Shown here: positions 32,511 to 42,737 of the stretch, one piece after another
How positions within the stretch are numbered: the stretch's first letter is position 1
How the letters are laid out: every line of letters starts with the position of its first letter
Origin: Chondrus crispus
Taxonomy: Eukaryota > Rhodophyta > Florideophyceae > Gigartinales > Gigartinaceae
NCBI RefSeq assembly: GCF_000350225.1
Contig: NW_005178653.1
Span: 248,001-312,000, forward strand
DNA: 64,000 nucleotides
Direction: 5' to 3'
Notes under the pieces: model-generated
What the model was told of the DNA's origin: nothing
The model's database searches: none
Seen by the model: the letters and a program-made list of their open reading frames with translations, nothing else
Made by a program: the position numbers and the translations under genes

Positions 32511-32877
32511 TGATAAAAAAATTGCCAGATGGCGGTGACGTACACATTCCGTATTATGCACGTAGAGCACTACTAAGGCTTAAAATGTGGGCAGAATTAA
32601 ATTAGACATCACCTGTCCGAACACAGTGCACATCCTCTCCCAGCGAGTCTACTGATAATGCAAATCCTCTGCGATTATCAGCAGAGGATTGCACGTACGA
32701 GAGTCAAAGGGGGTCGAGATGGGCAAGAGGAAGTAGTATAAATACCCAGAGGCGCAGGGCAGAATAGCTACCCGCACACGCACAAGCACAAGAAGAACCC
32801 ACAGTAAAAAAGACGCAACCCCTCAACTCGCCCGGTCCTGCCGGTTAACTTTACTGTTTTTTCTCTATTTCGCGACA
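32511..32877 (+). repeat. 3' LTR of the Copia element
   Basis: 367 bp, TGATAAAAAAATTGCC...CGCGACA. It is the unoccupied counterpart of the split 5' LTR and confirms both the nested insertion and its ACAAG target (a single copy near 32781). Confidence 0.9.
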
Positions 32878-33160
32878 CCTTGTGGACACTTTTCTCCACG
32901 ATATAGTGGAAAGGATATGTTGCACCCGCCCGGGTTCGGGTCTGGGGAGGGGGTCGTGTCAGCGAAATATCATACATTTACAGTAGGTACTGTACTGTCC
33001 GGGGACTAACCCCGGGACAGTGGACCATTAAGAGTGGACCCAATTGGTCCGTATGGTGACAAGTGCCACACGTGGGAAATCTCCCGCTGAAGGTCGATGT
33101 ACCTTGACATGTTTTCCCACAAGCATGGGAAAAACATCCTCCACCTCTTCAGGGTCTCCT
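32878..33160 (-). repeat. Displaced piggyBac 5' tip and duplicated flank
   Basis: Reverse complement of 7625-7411 and then of 5533-5470. The single AGGTC at 33091-33095 is the empty target of the small Gag-only element. It shows that the duplicated block included DNA outside the piggyBac element. A hairpin around CCCGGGACAG/CTGTCCGGGG occurs near 32993-33020. Confidence 0.85.
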
Positions 33161-33297
33161 TTGAGACAGCATGGACGGGCATGTGTGGGCATGTATGGAC
33201 GTCGGCCTGCACTTGATTGGTCTATATAATACTTTTCTTAACAGTTTGATGGCCCACACAATGTTAAAATATTAGCTTCCATCACTACCAACGTGCC

Positions 33298-33957
33298 ATG
33301 CAAAACAAAATCATTGGCTATCGCTACTGGATAAGTGTGAATGAATTCAATCTAGATCCAATTTTGCACATATCGAAATTCAGTTTAATCATTTTATTGA
33401 TGCTCGCAAATGCCACTATATTTGAAAAACGGCGGGAGACTGGCACTCGAAGGAGATGCAATTCGTATCCCAACAGCACCCACCCAGAACCCAACATGCG
33501 GCGGCCTGCCCTACCAACTCCTGGCTCCCTTCGCTTTCCGATCCCCATCACAATGACCACACAAGAGTCCCCCCTCATTCTCCGTCGCAGTCCTCGTTTC
33601 CTTAGACCATTTCCCTCGTCTCCGCCATCTCCAAACGCCCGAACTATGCGCGTGCTGCAGTTTACGCACAGATCAGAGCAAGATTCTGCTCCTCGCTCCG
33701 CACATAATCCTGTCGATGGCTTCCAAAATAATTCGCCAATGGAGCCATTGGCAGGCGCTCGCGTTCTCTCAGTTGACCAGCGAGCAGCTGGTGAGGTCAG
33801 AGCCTCGAAAGCCGATGATAAGTGCGCGGCATTCTCTTTTTTCTCAAGCCTAAATGTCAAGCAACTAAGGGGCATATTTAAGGAATGGAGGTGGAAACAA
33901 TCAGGTAACAAGGGTACTGTTGCAAGGGAACGGCCGGCAAGAGAAAATGCAAGTTGA
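33298..33957 (+). CDS. Hypothetical 219 aa ORF
   Basis: ATG at 33298, stop at 33955-33957. Residues 20-40 are hydrophobic and the middle is rich in Pro, Arg and Ser. No domain, zinc motif or signal of a known family is seen. The opposite strand is open over much of the same stretch (33324-33911), so this may be non-coding. It lies between the duplicated flank and the 14.6 kb Gypsy element. Confidence 0.25.
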   Translation: MQNKIIGYRYWISVNEFNLDPILHISKFSLIILLMLANATIFEKRRETGTRRRCNSYPNSTHPEPNMRRPALPTPGSLRFPIPITMTTQESPLILRRSPRFLRPFPSSPPSPNARTMRVLQFTHRSEQDSAPRSAHNPVDGFQNNSPMEPLAGARVLSVDQRAAGEVRASKADDKCAAFSFFSSLNVKQLRGIFKEWRWKQSGNKGTVARERPARENAS

Positions 33958-34505
33958 CAGGCCGACAGCGTGCATTAAGTAATCGATGAATTGTGTGTGA
34001 ATTGTTGTGTTGTGATTGGAGTTAGTTAACAGGTGTGCATTAGTGCATTTAGCACTATTATATAGGTGGCTGAAGGGGCGTAGGGAGTGTCTATTTAAGG
34101 CATGCCAGCTCTGAGGTATCGTAATTTACGAAGCTACCCAATTAGTACTTGCAACTGTGAGAGCTATCAACCAGTAAAGTTTTATCTGTGAAAGCCTGTG
34201 AGTGCCTAATTGTGTCCAGTGTGACGCTGTCTCGTCGCATTGTAGACTGTCTGGCCGACAGTTGAGTGTTTACTTCAACAGACACTAACGTGTGAGATCG
34301 GCACGTTACATAAAAACGTTTTTACCGTGTGCGACTGTTGTCAGTCGTCGAACGTAAGCAAAGCAAGGTACGAAAGAAGTCTTGATTTCGTAAACTCAAG
34401 TACAGTAAGACACAGCAATTGCAATGGTGAGCGGGACGAGGAGCAACCCCGCAAAAGATGATGCAGCAAGTGAAGCTGCCGGTGCCGAAGCACCTGCGAT
34501 GCCCG
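33958..34505 (+). other. Possible leader of a truncated gene or element
   Basis: A TATTTAAG motif lies near 34092. An ATG at 34424 opens a frame rich in Ala and Glu that is still open where the Gypsy LTR begins at 34506. This could be the 5' end of an LTR element or a host gene cut off by the LTR; no downstream remainder was found. Confidence 0.3.
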
Positions 34506-35179
34506 TGTAGCATAAACACCCCCAACGGAGAGGGGTGTATGCACAGCTCGACGTAGACCCCGTCCGAACGGGAAGACGGGGGTGAAGCGGGACACCAGCT
34601 AACGGCACCGGGCAGCGGGCCCGGGTAGCGTGGTAGAGCGGGAACGGGGAGGACGCCGGTACGCGCGAGCGGTTCGACGCCTCGACGCCCCGGCGCGGTA
34701 CTGGGTGACGATCCAGTACCGACGGGCGGAGGCGGAGCCGGCTCGTGGGCGTACCGCGCGCGTCCTCAACCCGCGCTCGGTGCCGCTCTAAGGTAGTTAG
34801 CGAACGCTACCTTAGAATAAGCGGGAAGTCGGACCTTGACGGTCGGTGGGTGACAAGTCCGTGCTTGTCCTCCTCCACCGCCGCCGGTCCGCTCCATATT
34901 TAATGTACATAATAACCTATCATAATAGTACAGTACCGATGTACTGTAGCGACGTACTGTAGCGGTCGGTCGACACTGTAATACTGTCAGCCATCGGGGC
35001 TGACAGTACACGTGTGCGTGCGCGCTCTTCGGTCCCGCGTGTACACGTGTACACGTGCGCCCCCCTGTACTCGGGGTTATACGTGGTGGTACTGTAGAGC
35101 ATCGAGCTCTACAGTAACCGATCCGATTCTGAGTTGATCTAATCTAAAATAAAGCCCCAGGGGGGGGGGTTATACTACA
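34506..35179 (-). repeat. 3' LTR of the 14.6 kb Gypsy, subfamily C
   Basis: 674 bp; on the sense strand TGTAGTATAACCCC...TTATGCTACA. It carries a hairpin with perfect 9 bp arms, CGGTACTGG (34696-34704) and CCAGTACCG (34713-34721), and the GACAAG-TCCGTG-CTTGTC stem near 34852-34869. Confidence 0.9.
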
Positions 35180-35182
35180 CGG

Positions 35183-35217
35183 CCCCCCCCTTAAGCGGGG
35201 ACGTCCGCGTCCACGGG
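35183..35217 (-). repeat. Second polypurine tract and flank (copy of 41025-41058)
   Basis: On the sense strand GTGGACGCGGACGTCC...TTAAGGGGGGGG, next to the 3' LTR. The same block, with few changes, ends pol at 41025-41058. In the relative at 18764 the end of pol, tract and LTR are directly joined, so this pair brackets added DNA. Confidence 0.8.
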
Positions 35218-35236
35218 TGCTTGTAGAGCGCAAGCT

Positions 35237-37864
35237 ATGTCTGACCGCGTAGCCGACACGGCCCTTCCCGTTCGTGCTGGCGACTTTGTTTTCCGGTCGT
35301 CCTTCGTGTCTCGCTCTGCCCTCATTTGCGCGCGTGCCGGGCCCTTCCTTCTCGCTTCGCCCTCTGGCTATCCTCCCTGCCCCTCGCTGCGTCTCGTTCC
35401 CCCTCCTCTCGCGTCCTTGCGTGTATCCGCGGATCGATCCGTCATCATCCTTCTGTCCCCTCCGTGGGGACACGTCTTCCCGTTTCCCCCCTTAGACCCG
35501 CGACCTTCGTTCGTCCCCTTTTTGAGCTTACCGATTCGTTCTCTCGTCCGCGTGGCTGGTCCCCTTCTTTGGGACCCTGATATGACAGGCCCTCCGCCCG
35601 TTCGGGAAGGTCCTGTTCCGGCTTTGTCACTCGCCCGCCGGGGGTCAGAGGCGCCGGCGCTCCCCTCTCCTGCTATTGGCGCCGCTACCCCCGTCGAGCG
35701 GGACGGCGCATGCGAGGTTCTTCCGGTGGACTCCGCCCGGCCGGTCTCTCGCGCGTGGCTGCTCGAGCGGCCCTTCCAGAAGTCGCGGGGAGCCCGCGAC
35801 TCTACAGTATCCGAGGAGTTGGTTGCTCCTTTGTCGGCGGCTCGCTTGCCGGCGATTCCACCGGCTCCGGCGTCCGAGGGCTCGGTGCCCGTTGGTGGCA
35901 CGCGCGCCGATGAGGCGCTCGAGGTGTGTCAAGGAGGGCGAGCCAGGGAATCGCACGACTGGCTGTACCAGCCGACTGAGGGCTCATACGGGGCCTTCGG
36001 CAGCTGCCGGCGCCCCGGGGCGTTACCGACCGCCACTCGACTCGGCACGGCCATGGGGGAGGAGGCAGCCGACGCCTCCACCTGGTGGTTAGGTGTGCCC
36101 CTAAAGCGGTCGATTCCGCTACCGCTTGGTCGCTTGACGTACCCGTGGCGCCGTCACGCTCGGTCGGGCGTCACGGTCGGCGAACTCCTGGCGAGGACGT
36201 ACTTGCGTCCCGATCTACTACGGGTCCGTGCCATCTACGAAAGTGGCTTGACGGAGGGAGCGTCCCTCGCCTTGGGTCGCTTGTTATCGGAGGGGGACGG
36301 TGCCCCCTATCAGATTCCGGACGCAGTGCCGGGGGATAGGACGTTCGCCTACAGTGTGGAGGAGGCGGAGTACGTCGACCGGATGTCGACGTACTTGTTC
36401 CACCAGGGCACCCGAGGCCCCCGTCGTTTCATCCTCTCGGAGGTGGCAGGGCTGTACGTCAGCCCCCGTCCTCGCGCCTTTTCGAAGGCTCGTGCGGCTC
36501 TTCAGAAATCCGCCTGCTCTCTCATGCGTCTCCACCATATCGCCTTGGCGCCGACCGATTGGTCGGCGTACCGCCACACCGAAGAGGAAGACGGACGGGT
36601 CTTCCCGTCCGCCGCGTTTTCCCCGGGTCTATCACGAGGCGATTTTCCGGGACTTCCGGCGAGCGTAGGGGAGGCACTCCCCTCGTTGGGGGTGCATCCG
36701 TTGCTCCCCTACGCTTTGAAGCACTTCGGCTTCGCGTGTAACGACCCCACGCACCCGGCCTACGGGGACTTGGTCCACAATTTCGAATGCGAATGGGTGT
36801 GGTCCCTGTGTAACGCCTTTATGTACGAGGTTGCATTGCACGGGAGGGCCTTCGTGCAGCCCGTCGGCGTACTGTCCTTCCTCGGTCGGGTCTTGCCGCC
36901 GTTCCCCGATGGAACATTACACTCCTTGGAGCGCGGCTCTCCGCACATCCCGTGGTCCTATTCCTCGGTCCTCGACTTAACGCACCGCGCCGTTGCGGTG
37001 CCCGAACGCAACCGCCGCCCCTGGACGGATTACACGACAGGAACCCGAATCTTCTTCCTTGCGTACGACTCCCGGACCAACTCCTTCGTGGCCCGCCCGA
37101 GCGTACCGGCTGCGGGGCGGTCCCGTAGCAAAGGGGGGGTAGGCTCGACGGTGCGGGAGGCGCGACGGAAGAGGTATCGTGACCTCGACGGCGAGCCCCC
37201 AGCCATCGCGTTGGCTGGGGCTGACACAGTGAGGCCTCCCCCCGATGTCGGTTACCATACCGGGGCGGGGTCTACGTTACCTCCACTCCCCTCTCTCGGT
37301 TCCGTTGGGGGTCCGGGTACCCGACGGACCACCGCGCTCAGTCTTACCCTAGCTCGTGGCGAAGTCACGGCAATCCCCCGGTTGTCCCGCGCCCTGGGGA
37401 ATTTAGTCGATCGGACCTGGAACGTGGAAGAATTACTTCGGACCCTGACGAATTGGTACCTCGAGCGCAGTAGCGAAGCGCGCCGCCTCGGAGCGGAGCG
37501 TCAGGCCTTTTCTGTCGAACGTGACTCCCTCGCGGCCCAGCTCCACCGCGCTCAGGGCGAACTCGAGGCCCTACGCGAGGCCTCTACGCGACGCGCGAGC
37601 GATCTCCAGCGCACCATGGCCGAACGCGATCGGTACCGTGGTGAGCGAGATTTTCTCAGAGCCGCTCGTCTCGAACCCGCGGGGTCCGCTTTCGTACCGC
37701 GGCAGGGTCTTGGAGACCCTTACGAAGGTCGCCGGTACGGACATTCGGCCATCGACGGACCTGCGACCTCGCCTGATCCATCTCAGGATCGGGTTCCCCA
37801 CGAGGAGGTAGCGCTTCCACCTCTCCACGAGACGGGGGCGGACGTGCCTTCGCACCCCAGCTAA
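35237..37864 (+). CDS. 875 aa ORF antisense to the Gypsy element, unknown function
   Basis: ATG at 35237, 57 bp inside the 3' LTR edge, stop at 37862-37864. It is by far the longest frame of the module. Residues about 1-110 are hydrophobic and Pro-rich and may be untranslated; another ATG is at 35582. About residues 240-640 form a globular region with 'HFGFACNDPTHPAYGDLVHNF', many aromatic residues and few charges. About residues 725-805 look like a coiled coil ('RLGAERQAFSVERDSLAAQL'). No enzyme motif is recognised. Antisense ORFs between pol and the 3' LTR are known in some large plant Gypsy elements (Grande, Ogre or RIRE2 type), also of unclear function; homology to these is not claimed. 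It may be expressed from an antisense promoter in the LTR. Confidence 0.55.
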   Translation: MSDRVADTALPVRAGDFVFRSSFVSRSALICARAGPFLLASPSGYPPCPSLRLVPPPLASLRVSADRSVIILLSPPWGHVFPFPPLDPRPSFVPFLSLPIRSLVRVAGPLLWDPDMTGPPPVREGPVPALSLARRGSEAPALPSPAIGAATPVERDGACEVLPVDSARPVSRAWLLERPFQKSRGARDSTVSEELVAPLSAARLPAIPPAPASEGSVPVGGTRADEALEVCQGGRARESHDWLYQPTEGSYGAFGSCRRPGALPTATRLGTAMGEEAADASTWWLGVPLKRSIPLPLGRLTYPWRRHARSGVTVGELLARTYLRPDLLRVRAIYESGLTEGASLALGRLLSEGDGAPYQIPDAVPGDRTFAYSVEEAEYVDRMSTYLFHQGTRGPRRFILSEVAGLYVSPRPRAFSKARAALQKSACSLMRLHHIALAPTDWSAYRHTEEEDGRVFPSAAFSPGLSRGDFPGLPASVGEALPSLGVHPLLPYALKHFGFACNDPTHPAYGDLVHNFECEWVWSLCNAFMYEVALHGRAFVQPVGVLSFLGRVLPPFPDGTLHSLERGSPHIPWSYSSVLDLTHRAVAVPERNRRPWTDYTTGTRIFFLAYDSRTNSFVARPSVPAAGRSRSKGGVGSTVREARRKRYRDLDGEPPAIALAGADTVRPPPDVGYHTGAGSTLPPLPSLGSVGGPGTRRTTALSLTLARGEVTAIPRLSRALGNLVDRTWNVEELLRTLTNWYLERSSEARRLGAERQAFSVERDSLAAQLHRAQGELEALREASTRRASDLQRTMAERDRYRGERDFLRAARLEPAGSAFVPRQGLGDPYEGRRYGHSAIDGPATSPDPSQDRVPHEEVALPPLHETGADVPSHPS

Positions 37865-40800
37865 TGTCCTTCGAGGGGGCGTGCTTCTGGTTCGTCGGCC
37901 CCCGCGCACGGTACGAACCGTTGAGCGTACAGTGCTACCGACGCTTTAACCTCCCTCGATAGTTCCCTTCTCGTAAAGCCCCTAAGGCACCGTTCCGTTC
38001 TGAGGTGCTGTCGTAGACCGGGTGAGAGACGACTTCTGAGGGCCGGTGTGTTGCAAACGAATCCGATCGGAATGCGGCACGGGCGGATCGTTTGCCCGTA
38101 TCTGCTCCTGGTGTCTCTCCGAGGAGGAGAGGAGCGAGGCGACCTCCCTCAGGCCCTCGTCTGTTGCCGCGTCGGACGGCACGATTCAGAGCCGCGTCTC
38201 CTACCGTGCGTGTCGAGATCATGGGAGACGTGCGTACGCCACGCTCCTCTCTACGACGCTCTCCCCCAGGCCGCCCCCATCCGTGGGAGGCGCGGGCAGG
38301 AGGGTGTCCCGACAGCATATTGTCCGAGACCCCTTGCCCGAATGCGCATGCGTGTGCGTCATTGTCGTGCCCGCTGGTTGCTCCTTTCTGCCGAGTTGCG
38401 TCTCGTCGGCCCCTGCATCGGAGCGTTTATCTCATGGCACTGTGTTTCCGGAGGCACACGCGTCGTAGGCCCCCGCCTGCCTTTTATAGCCCCTTTTCGA
38501 CGGAGTGGGTCCGAGGCGGGGGCGTCAATTGGCGCCCCCTCGCCATGGGACACCCTCAAACGCGGTATTATCGAAAGCCCCTTGCGTCCCTCCGTGGGCC
38601 CGCAAGCATTCCGGGTGTCCGCCGAACGACGAACTTCCCCATCGATGCGCACCGGGGAGAGGAGGACCGGAGTCGGGTTGAGGCAGGGGCCTCGACTGAG
38701 ATGATGCTCTCGCTCCGGCGGAGTTTGACGAGCTCCCGTTGGTCGGCGCGCTCTTACCGGGGTGAGGGAGCGCACATGAGTGATTTTCCCTGCACCCAAT
38801 TTAACGAGCTCCCATTGGTCGGCGCCGCCGACTTCCTCCTTTCAGCCTAAGGGGGCTGGTGGGTCGAACCTCCCTGTTCGCTCATCGCCTCCCCTTCCCC
38901 GGGGGAGAGGGGGCGATGCGCGCCGGCCCGTGGTGTTGTCTCCCGTCGTGATGAGTCCCGATATATCCTCAAAGTCGGCCCCCTCCGGAGGCGTCTTCTG
39001 AGAGGCCGTAGTCAACACCCTTATTCGGAAGGTTTAATCGTTCCGATGCCGTGTACCCTCCGGGCCCAGGGGTCGGATAATCCTGCCCTTCCTGACTTGA
39101 GTTCGTCGACGAGCCCAAGTGGTCCACCCCGTAAGTCGTCCTTCGTTCCTTCGTGAGGTCCCGGTACTCCCCTCTCCTTACTCGGAAAAGGAAAAAAGGG
39201 GACAGGGGTACGTGTCTGTCCGCGCAACTACAGGTGGGGACGTGTCGAACGGGTCCCCACCATGCGTGTCGTCTCACGGTAGGACACGGGGGGTCCCGCG
39301 CATGCGAGCGCCGCCCGCGTCGGTCTGCCCTCTGTGCTCCCCTATCGTCAGGCAAGAACGACCCTGCTCCAACGACACCGGGTCGTTGGGAGCGAGCCTT
39401 CCCCTCCACTTGGGGGCGTAGTTCCCTTGACTGGCGTATTGGGGTAGCGGTATTCCCTCGAATCGTCGCCCTCGAGGCCGACTTTGCGACAGACGGGGTT
39501 CGTCCCCGACCTCGCTTTCGTCGTCGAGTATTCGACCTCGATCTTGTGAGGGCGACCGGATTTTGTTCCTTACTCACGCGTGATCGTCCGCACGTGGCGG
39601 GAGAGGGAAGGGGGGAGGAGTCGATCGAGCGACTTGAGGCACGTCTCCCGCCTCCGGACGGCGTCTTCTTCCGCAATTCTACGTCTCCTTCCGCCCAACG
39701 ACGGGGGGGGGAAGGTCACGAGGCGTCGTCACGCGCGTCGCGTCGGGACGCCTCGTGTTGCCAAGGACCGGGTGAGCGTCCTAGCCCGCCTTCCTCCGTG
39801 CTGCGGCGCTGTGCCTGAGTGCATTCGTCCTCGCGCACGCATTGGTGGCACCAGAACGAAACGTTAGACAGTAGCCGAGAGCGCGGGTGCTAGTATTCCG
39901 TGTTGCTGTCGGCACCGAGCGCGGGTGGTTCACAGCATCTTCTAGCGTCCTCGGCGGTGGCGCGCGCTCAACGCCGACGCGTTACGGGCGTACTCTGCCC
40001 CGGGAAGGCGTCGGTTCCTGATCGTGTGGCGAAGGGTCCGTAACGGCGGGTCTTGTGGAGTACGCGTTTCCGAGCGCCTTCCGCCTTCGGCAGTGGAGAG
40101 TCGGATGGGCGGGGGCTACGTGTGCTCCTCTCCTCACCGACTGTGGCCGGCCAGACCTCCGTTGAGCACGGGGGAGGGACGGCTTGTCGTCCGAGATGTC
40201 GGGGTACGCGACCGAAGCGGGCGCACGCAACCACCTCACGCCCGCTTCCCTTCCCGGTCAGGGGGCGGACGTGTGTACCTTCTCGCGGGTCATTGTACCC
40301 CCGGGCAGCGCCGTCCGCCTTTTCTTTGCTTATCGTATGGCGTGCAGTATCTGTGCACGCCGCGCACGTGCGGCTGTAATTTTTCTCCCTTACTTTTTTC
40401 GTTATTTTCGGGGTATGGTGGCGGCAGCGGTTTGAAGATGACGCAATCAGTGTTGTGGCATGGCGCGGGCCTCTGGCGTCGCTCACGTGTAACGTTCTCC
40501 TCCCTTGCAATTTTCCTTATTGCGGGGCCTGTCTCGGCAGCGGGTTTTTGGGGTATATCACTGTTCCCCAGATCGCGTTGCTCGCGCTTGCTCGCTCTTA
40601 CTTAGCTGCCCTGGCGCGCGTTCACCCGACGCAGCTCCACTCTCCTGCTCATCTGTCGGAGCGTTTTGCGCGTTTTCTCGCGTACTACCCCTATTGATAG
40701 GGTCATGACCACGTCGTCCGTCGGGGGATCGGACCCGGATGCGGACTGAGGGCTTGATGTGAGCCCCAACCTTCTCGGTATTCCGAGACACAAGCGACGG

Positions 40801-41024
40801 GCATTCTGGTCGCTTACTCTGCCCACCGAGGGCTCTCTTGATTTCAGGCAGTTCGTACTGTCTTGTTCTTATGTCTCGCGTCCTTGACGTACGAGAAGTC
40901 AAGATGACTTGACTTGAACACGTCCCCGGCTGTGACCCTCCGATAGGGTCCGCCGACTTCCTTCACTTCCCCTTTTAGTCTGTTCGTGCAGGCTGGGGTT
41001 AATCCGCGAAGGAGCGGTTGAGGG
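37865..41024. other. Remainder of the extra Gypsy module, no clear gene
   Basis: GC-rich, with overlapping open frames on both strands (for example 38092-38850 plus, 38969-39676 minus, 39153-39818 plus, 40024-40605 plus) that show no domain. ACGAGCTCCCnTTGGTCGGC occurs twice, near 38728 and 38804, 76 bp apart. The stretch could be the long untranslated or promoter region for the antisense ORF; I see nothing that proves it. Confidence 0.4.
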
Positions 41025-41058
41025 CCCCCCCCTTAATCGTGAACGTCCGCGTTCACGG
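41025..41058 (-). promoter_or_regulatory. First polypurine tract overlapping the end of pol
   Basis: On the sense strand the pol stop TAA runs directly into AAGGGGGGGG. It lies 5.8 kb from the 3' LTR, whereas a plus-strand primer tract normally adjoins the LTR. It could serve as an internal tract or be a relic of the original junction. Confidence 0.7.
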
Positions 41059-42489
41059 TTTGGGTGAGGTCTCTGCCGGTACGTCCCCGGAGGCGTTGGG
41101 CGTAACGAGACACCAACTCCTCCGGGACGTGAGTCCGCGCCGTCCAAGTGGGCGCGTCGTAATCCGCCCACTTGATGAGGAACTCCGTAGTTCCGTCTTC
41201 CATAACTCGATGTCTCAGTAGCCGTTCGACGGCATACTGCGTTCCCGCGGTGACCTTATCGGCGAGGTCCCGCGGGGTCGTCGTACTTGCTCGTGGCGCG
41301 TCTATCGGAGGCGGCGCGTACACGCAGCGGTCGGCGGAGACTCGCTCGGTGACCCCATCACGATCGATCGTGATGGTTCGGCGGTCATTGGCGAGCACGC
41401 GGTAGGGTCCGACCGCGGGCGAGGCGAGCTTGTTCGATGTCTTAGCCCCATCGGTGGGGTTGAGATAAACGTATTCTCCGGGACGGAGCCGGGAATTAAT
41501 ACGTCGTATGCGTTTATCGAAGTCGCGCTTGTAGCGAGCCTGCGTGCGACGCAGGCTCCCGTAGGCCTTCTGCATAGTCTAATCCAAGGTCTTGAGGAAC
41601 TCGGCACGTTGGTTCCCCCTATCGGAGGGGGGCGCGTCGCCGTCCGCCCGTCGGAGAGAAAACTCCGGCGGTGGCCTGCTGAGCACGAGCTCAAACGGCG
41701 TGGTGCGTGTGGTGCGATGTACGTGGGAGTTGTACGCATACGTAAGCGGCCCCACGTACACATCCCAGTCGTCCTGGTGTTCACCCACGTAGTTCCTCAG
41801 CATCGAGGCGATTGTTCGGTTATATCGCTCGACTTGCCCGTTCGTCTGGGGATGGTACGCGGAAGTGTACAAGTTCGTTACCCCAGAACGCGGCACGTAC
41901 TGTGGAAGAACTTGGCATTAAACTGAGGGCCGTTGTCCGAAAGCAACGTGCGAGGGACGCCATACTTGAACACCCACGAGTCGCAGAACGCAACTGCGAC
42001 TGTGTGCGCTGTTATCGTGTGGAGCGCAACGACTTGCGTTAGCTTACTGAAGCGGTCCGTAATCATGAGCAAGAACCGTTTTCCTGTCTTCGTCTTGGGG
42101 AGCGGCCCCAAGATGTCGATCGCGAGGCTCTCAAGGGGCCTCGTAGCTGGAAACAATCTCAATCGGTTGAGATGTTTCCTCAGCTTCACCCGGTTCATCG
42201 CGCAGGTTCGACACCCTCGCACCGTGGCTGCGACGTCTGCCCCCAGGTGGGGCCAGTAGTACTCGCGTCGAAGTGCGTAGTACATACGGTTCTGGCCCGG
42301 GTGCCCCGCGATGGCCGGGTTGTGGCACAGGCGAAGGAGCCTGGCGCGGAGCGTCCGAGGTACCACGACCTGAACGATATCAGGGTCGAAGGGGTGTCTC
42401 CGCTTGAGCACCCCTTGGTGGTCCTCGAAGAACGCGGAGTCCCGGGACTCTGACTGTCGTGCCAAAACGGTTTGGCAGAAGTCATCCAC
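41033..42489 (-). pseudogene. Gypsy integrase and chromodomain, frame-broken
   Basis: From 42489 down: zinc-binding region ('LCHNPAIAGHPGQNRM', 'RGCRTCAMN', near 42330-42180), and catalytic core with Asp in 'AIDILGPLP' and Asp in 'LLSDNGPQF' (near 41930). A frame change at 41878-41896 follows, then 'YHPQTNGQVERYNRT' with the catalytic Glu (near 41840). TAG at 41576-41578 interrupts; beyond it the same frame continues through the Gypsy integrase C-terminal module ('LRPGEYVYL', 'SPAVGPYRVL') to a chromodomain ('YAVERLLRHRV', 'FLIKWADYDAPTWT', about 41240-41110). The chromodomain assigns the element to the chromoviruses, whose integration is guided by histone marks. The catalytic triad is intact despite the two lesions. 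Confidence 0.85.
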
Positions 42490-42737
42490 GCGTTGCTCCT
42501 CGGCTATCTCCTCTATCGTAAGAGGGGCCGGAAGGTCGTCCTGCGGTGGGGCGACCGGGGAGTCGAGCGCGCCAGCCTCGGGGTCTTCGGCGCGCTGGAT
42601 GTCGGCGGCGTCGAACTCGTCGTTCTCCTCCCAAAACGAATTGGGCCCTTGGAGAGCGGGGGCTTCGTCGTCACCTCGCGGTTCGTCGCGCGTCCGTGCG
42701 CGCGACCTTGTTCGGGCTTCGGCTTGATTCCGTGTCG

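Larger units (their letters stand above)
24832..32877 (+). mobile_element. Copia LTR retrotransposon with extra zinc-finger ORF and nested insertion
   Basis: 5' LTR 24832-26332 (split by an insertion at 25108-26236) and 3' LTR 32511-32877 (367 bp) both run from TGA..AAAAA to GCGACA. The flanks are TCTTG (24827-24831) and CCTTG (32878-32882), a 5 bp target duplication with one change. The uninserted site is at about 7620 in the first piggyBac copy. Internal order: C2H2 ORF, Gag with zinc knuckle, protease, integrase, reverse transcriptase, RNase H. Integrase before RT marks it as Copia. Several stops and frameshifts make it non-functional. Confidence 0.9.

Noticed and set aside
38092..40605. 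Frames of 180-252 aa on both strands in the Gypsy extra module
   Set aside because: They overlap each other in several phases, have no domains or conserved partners, and fit the GC-rich composition.
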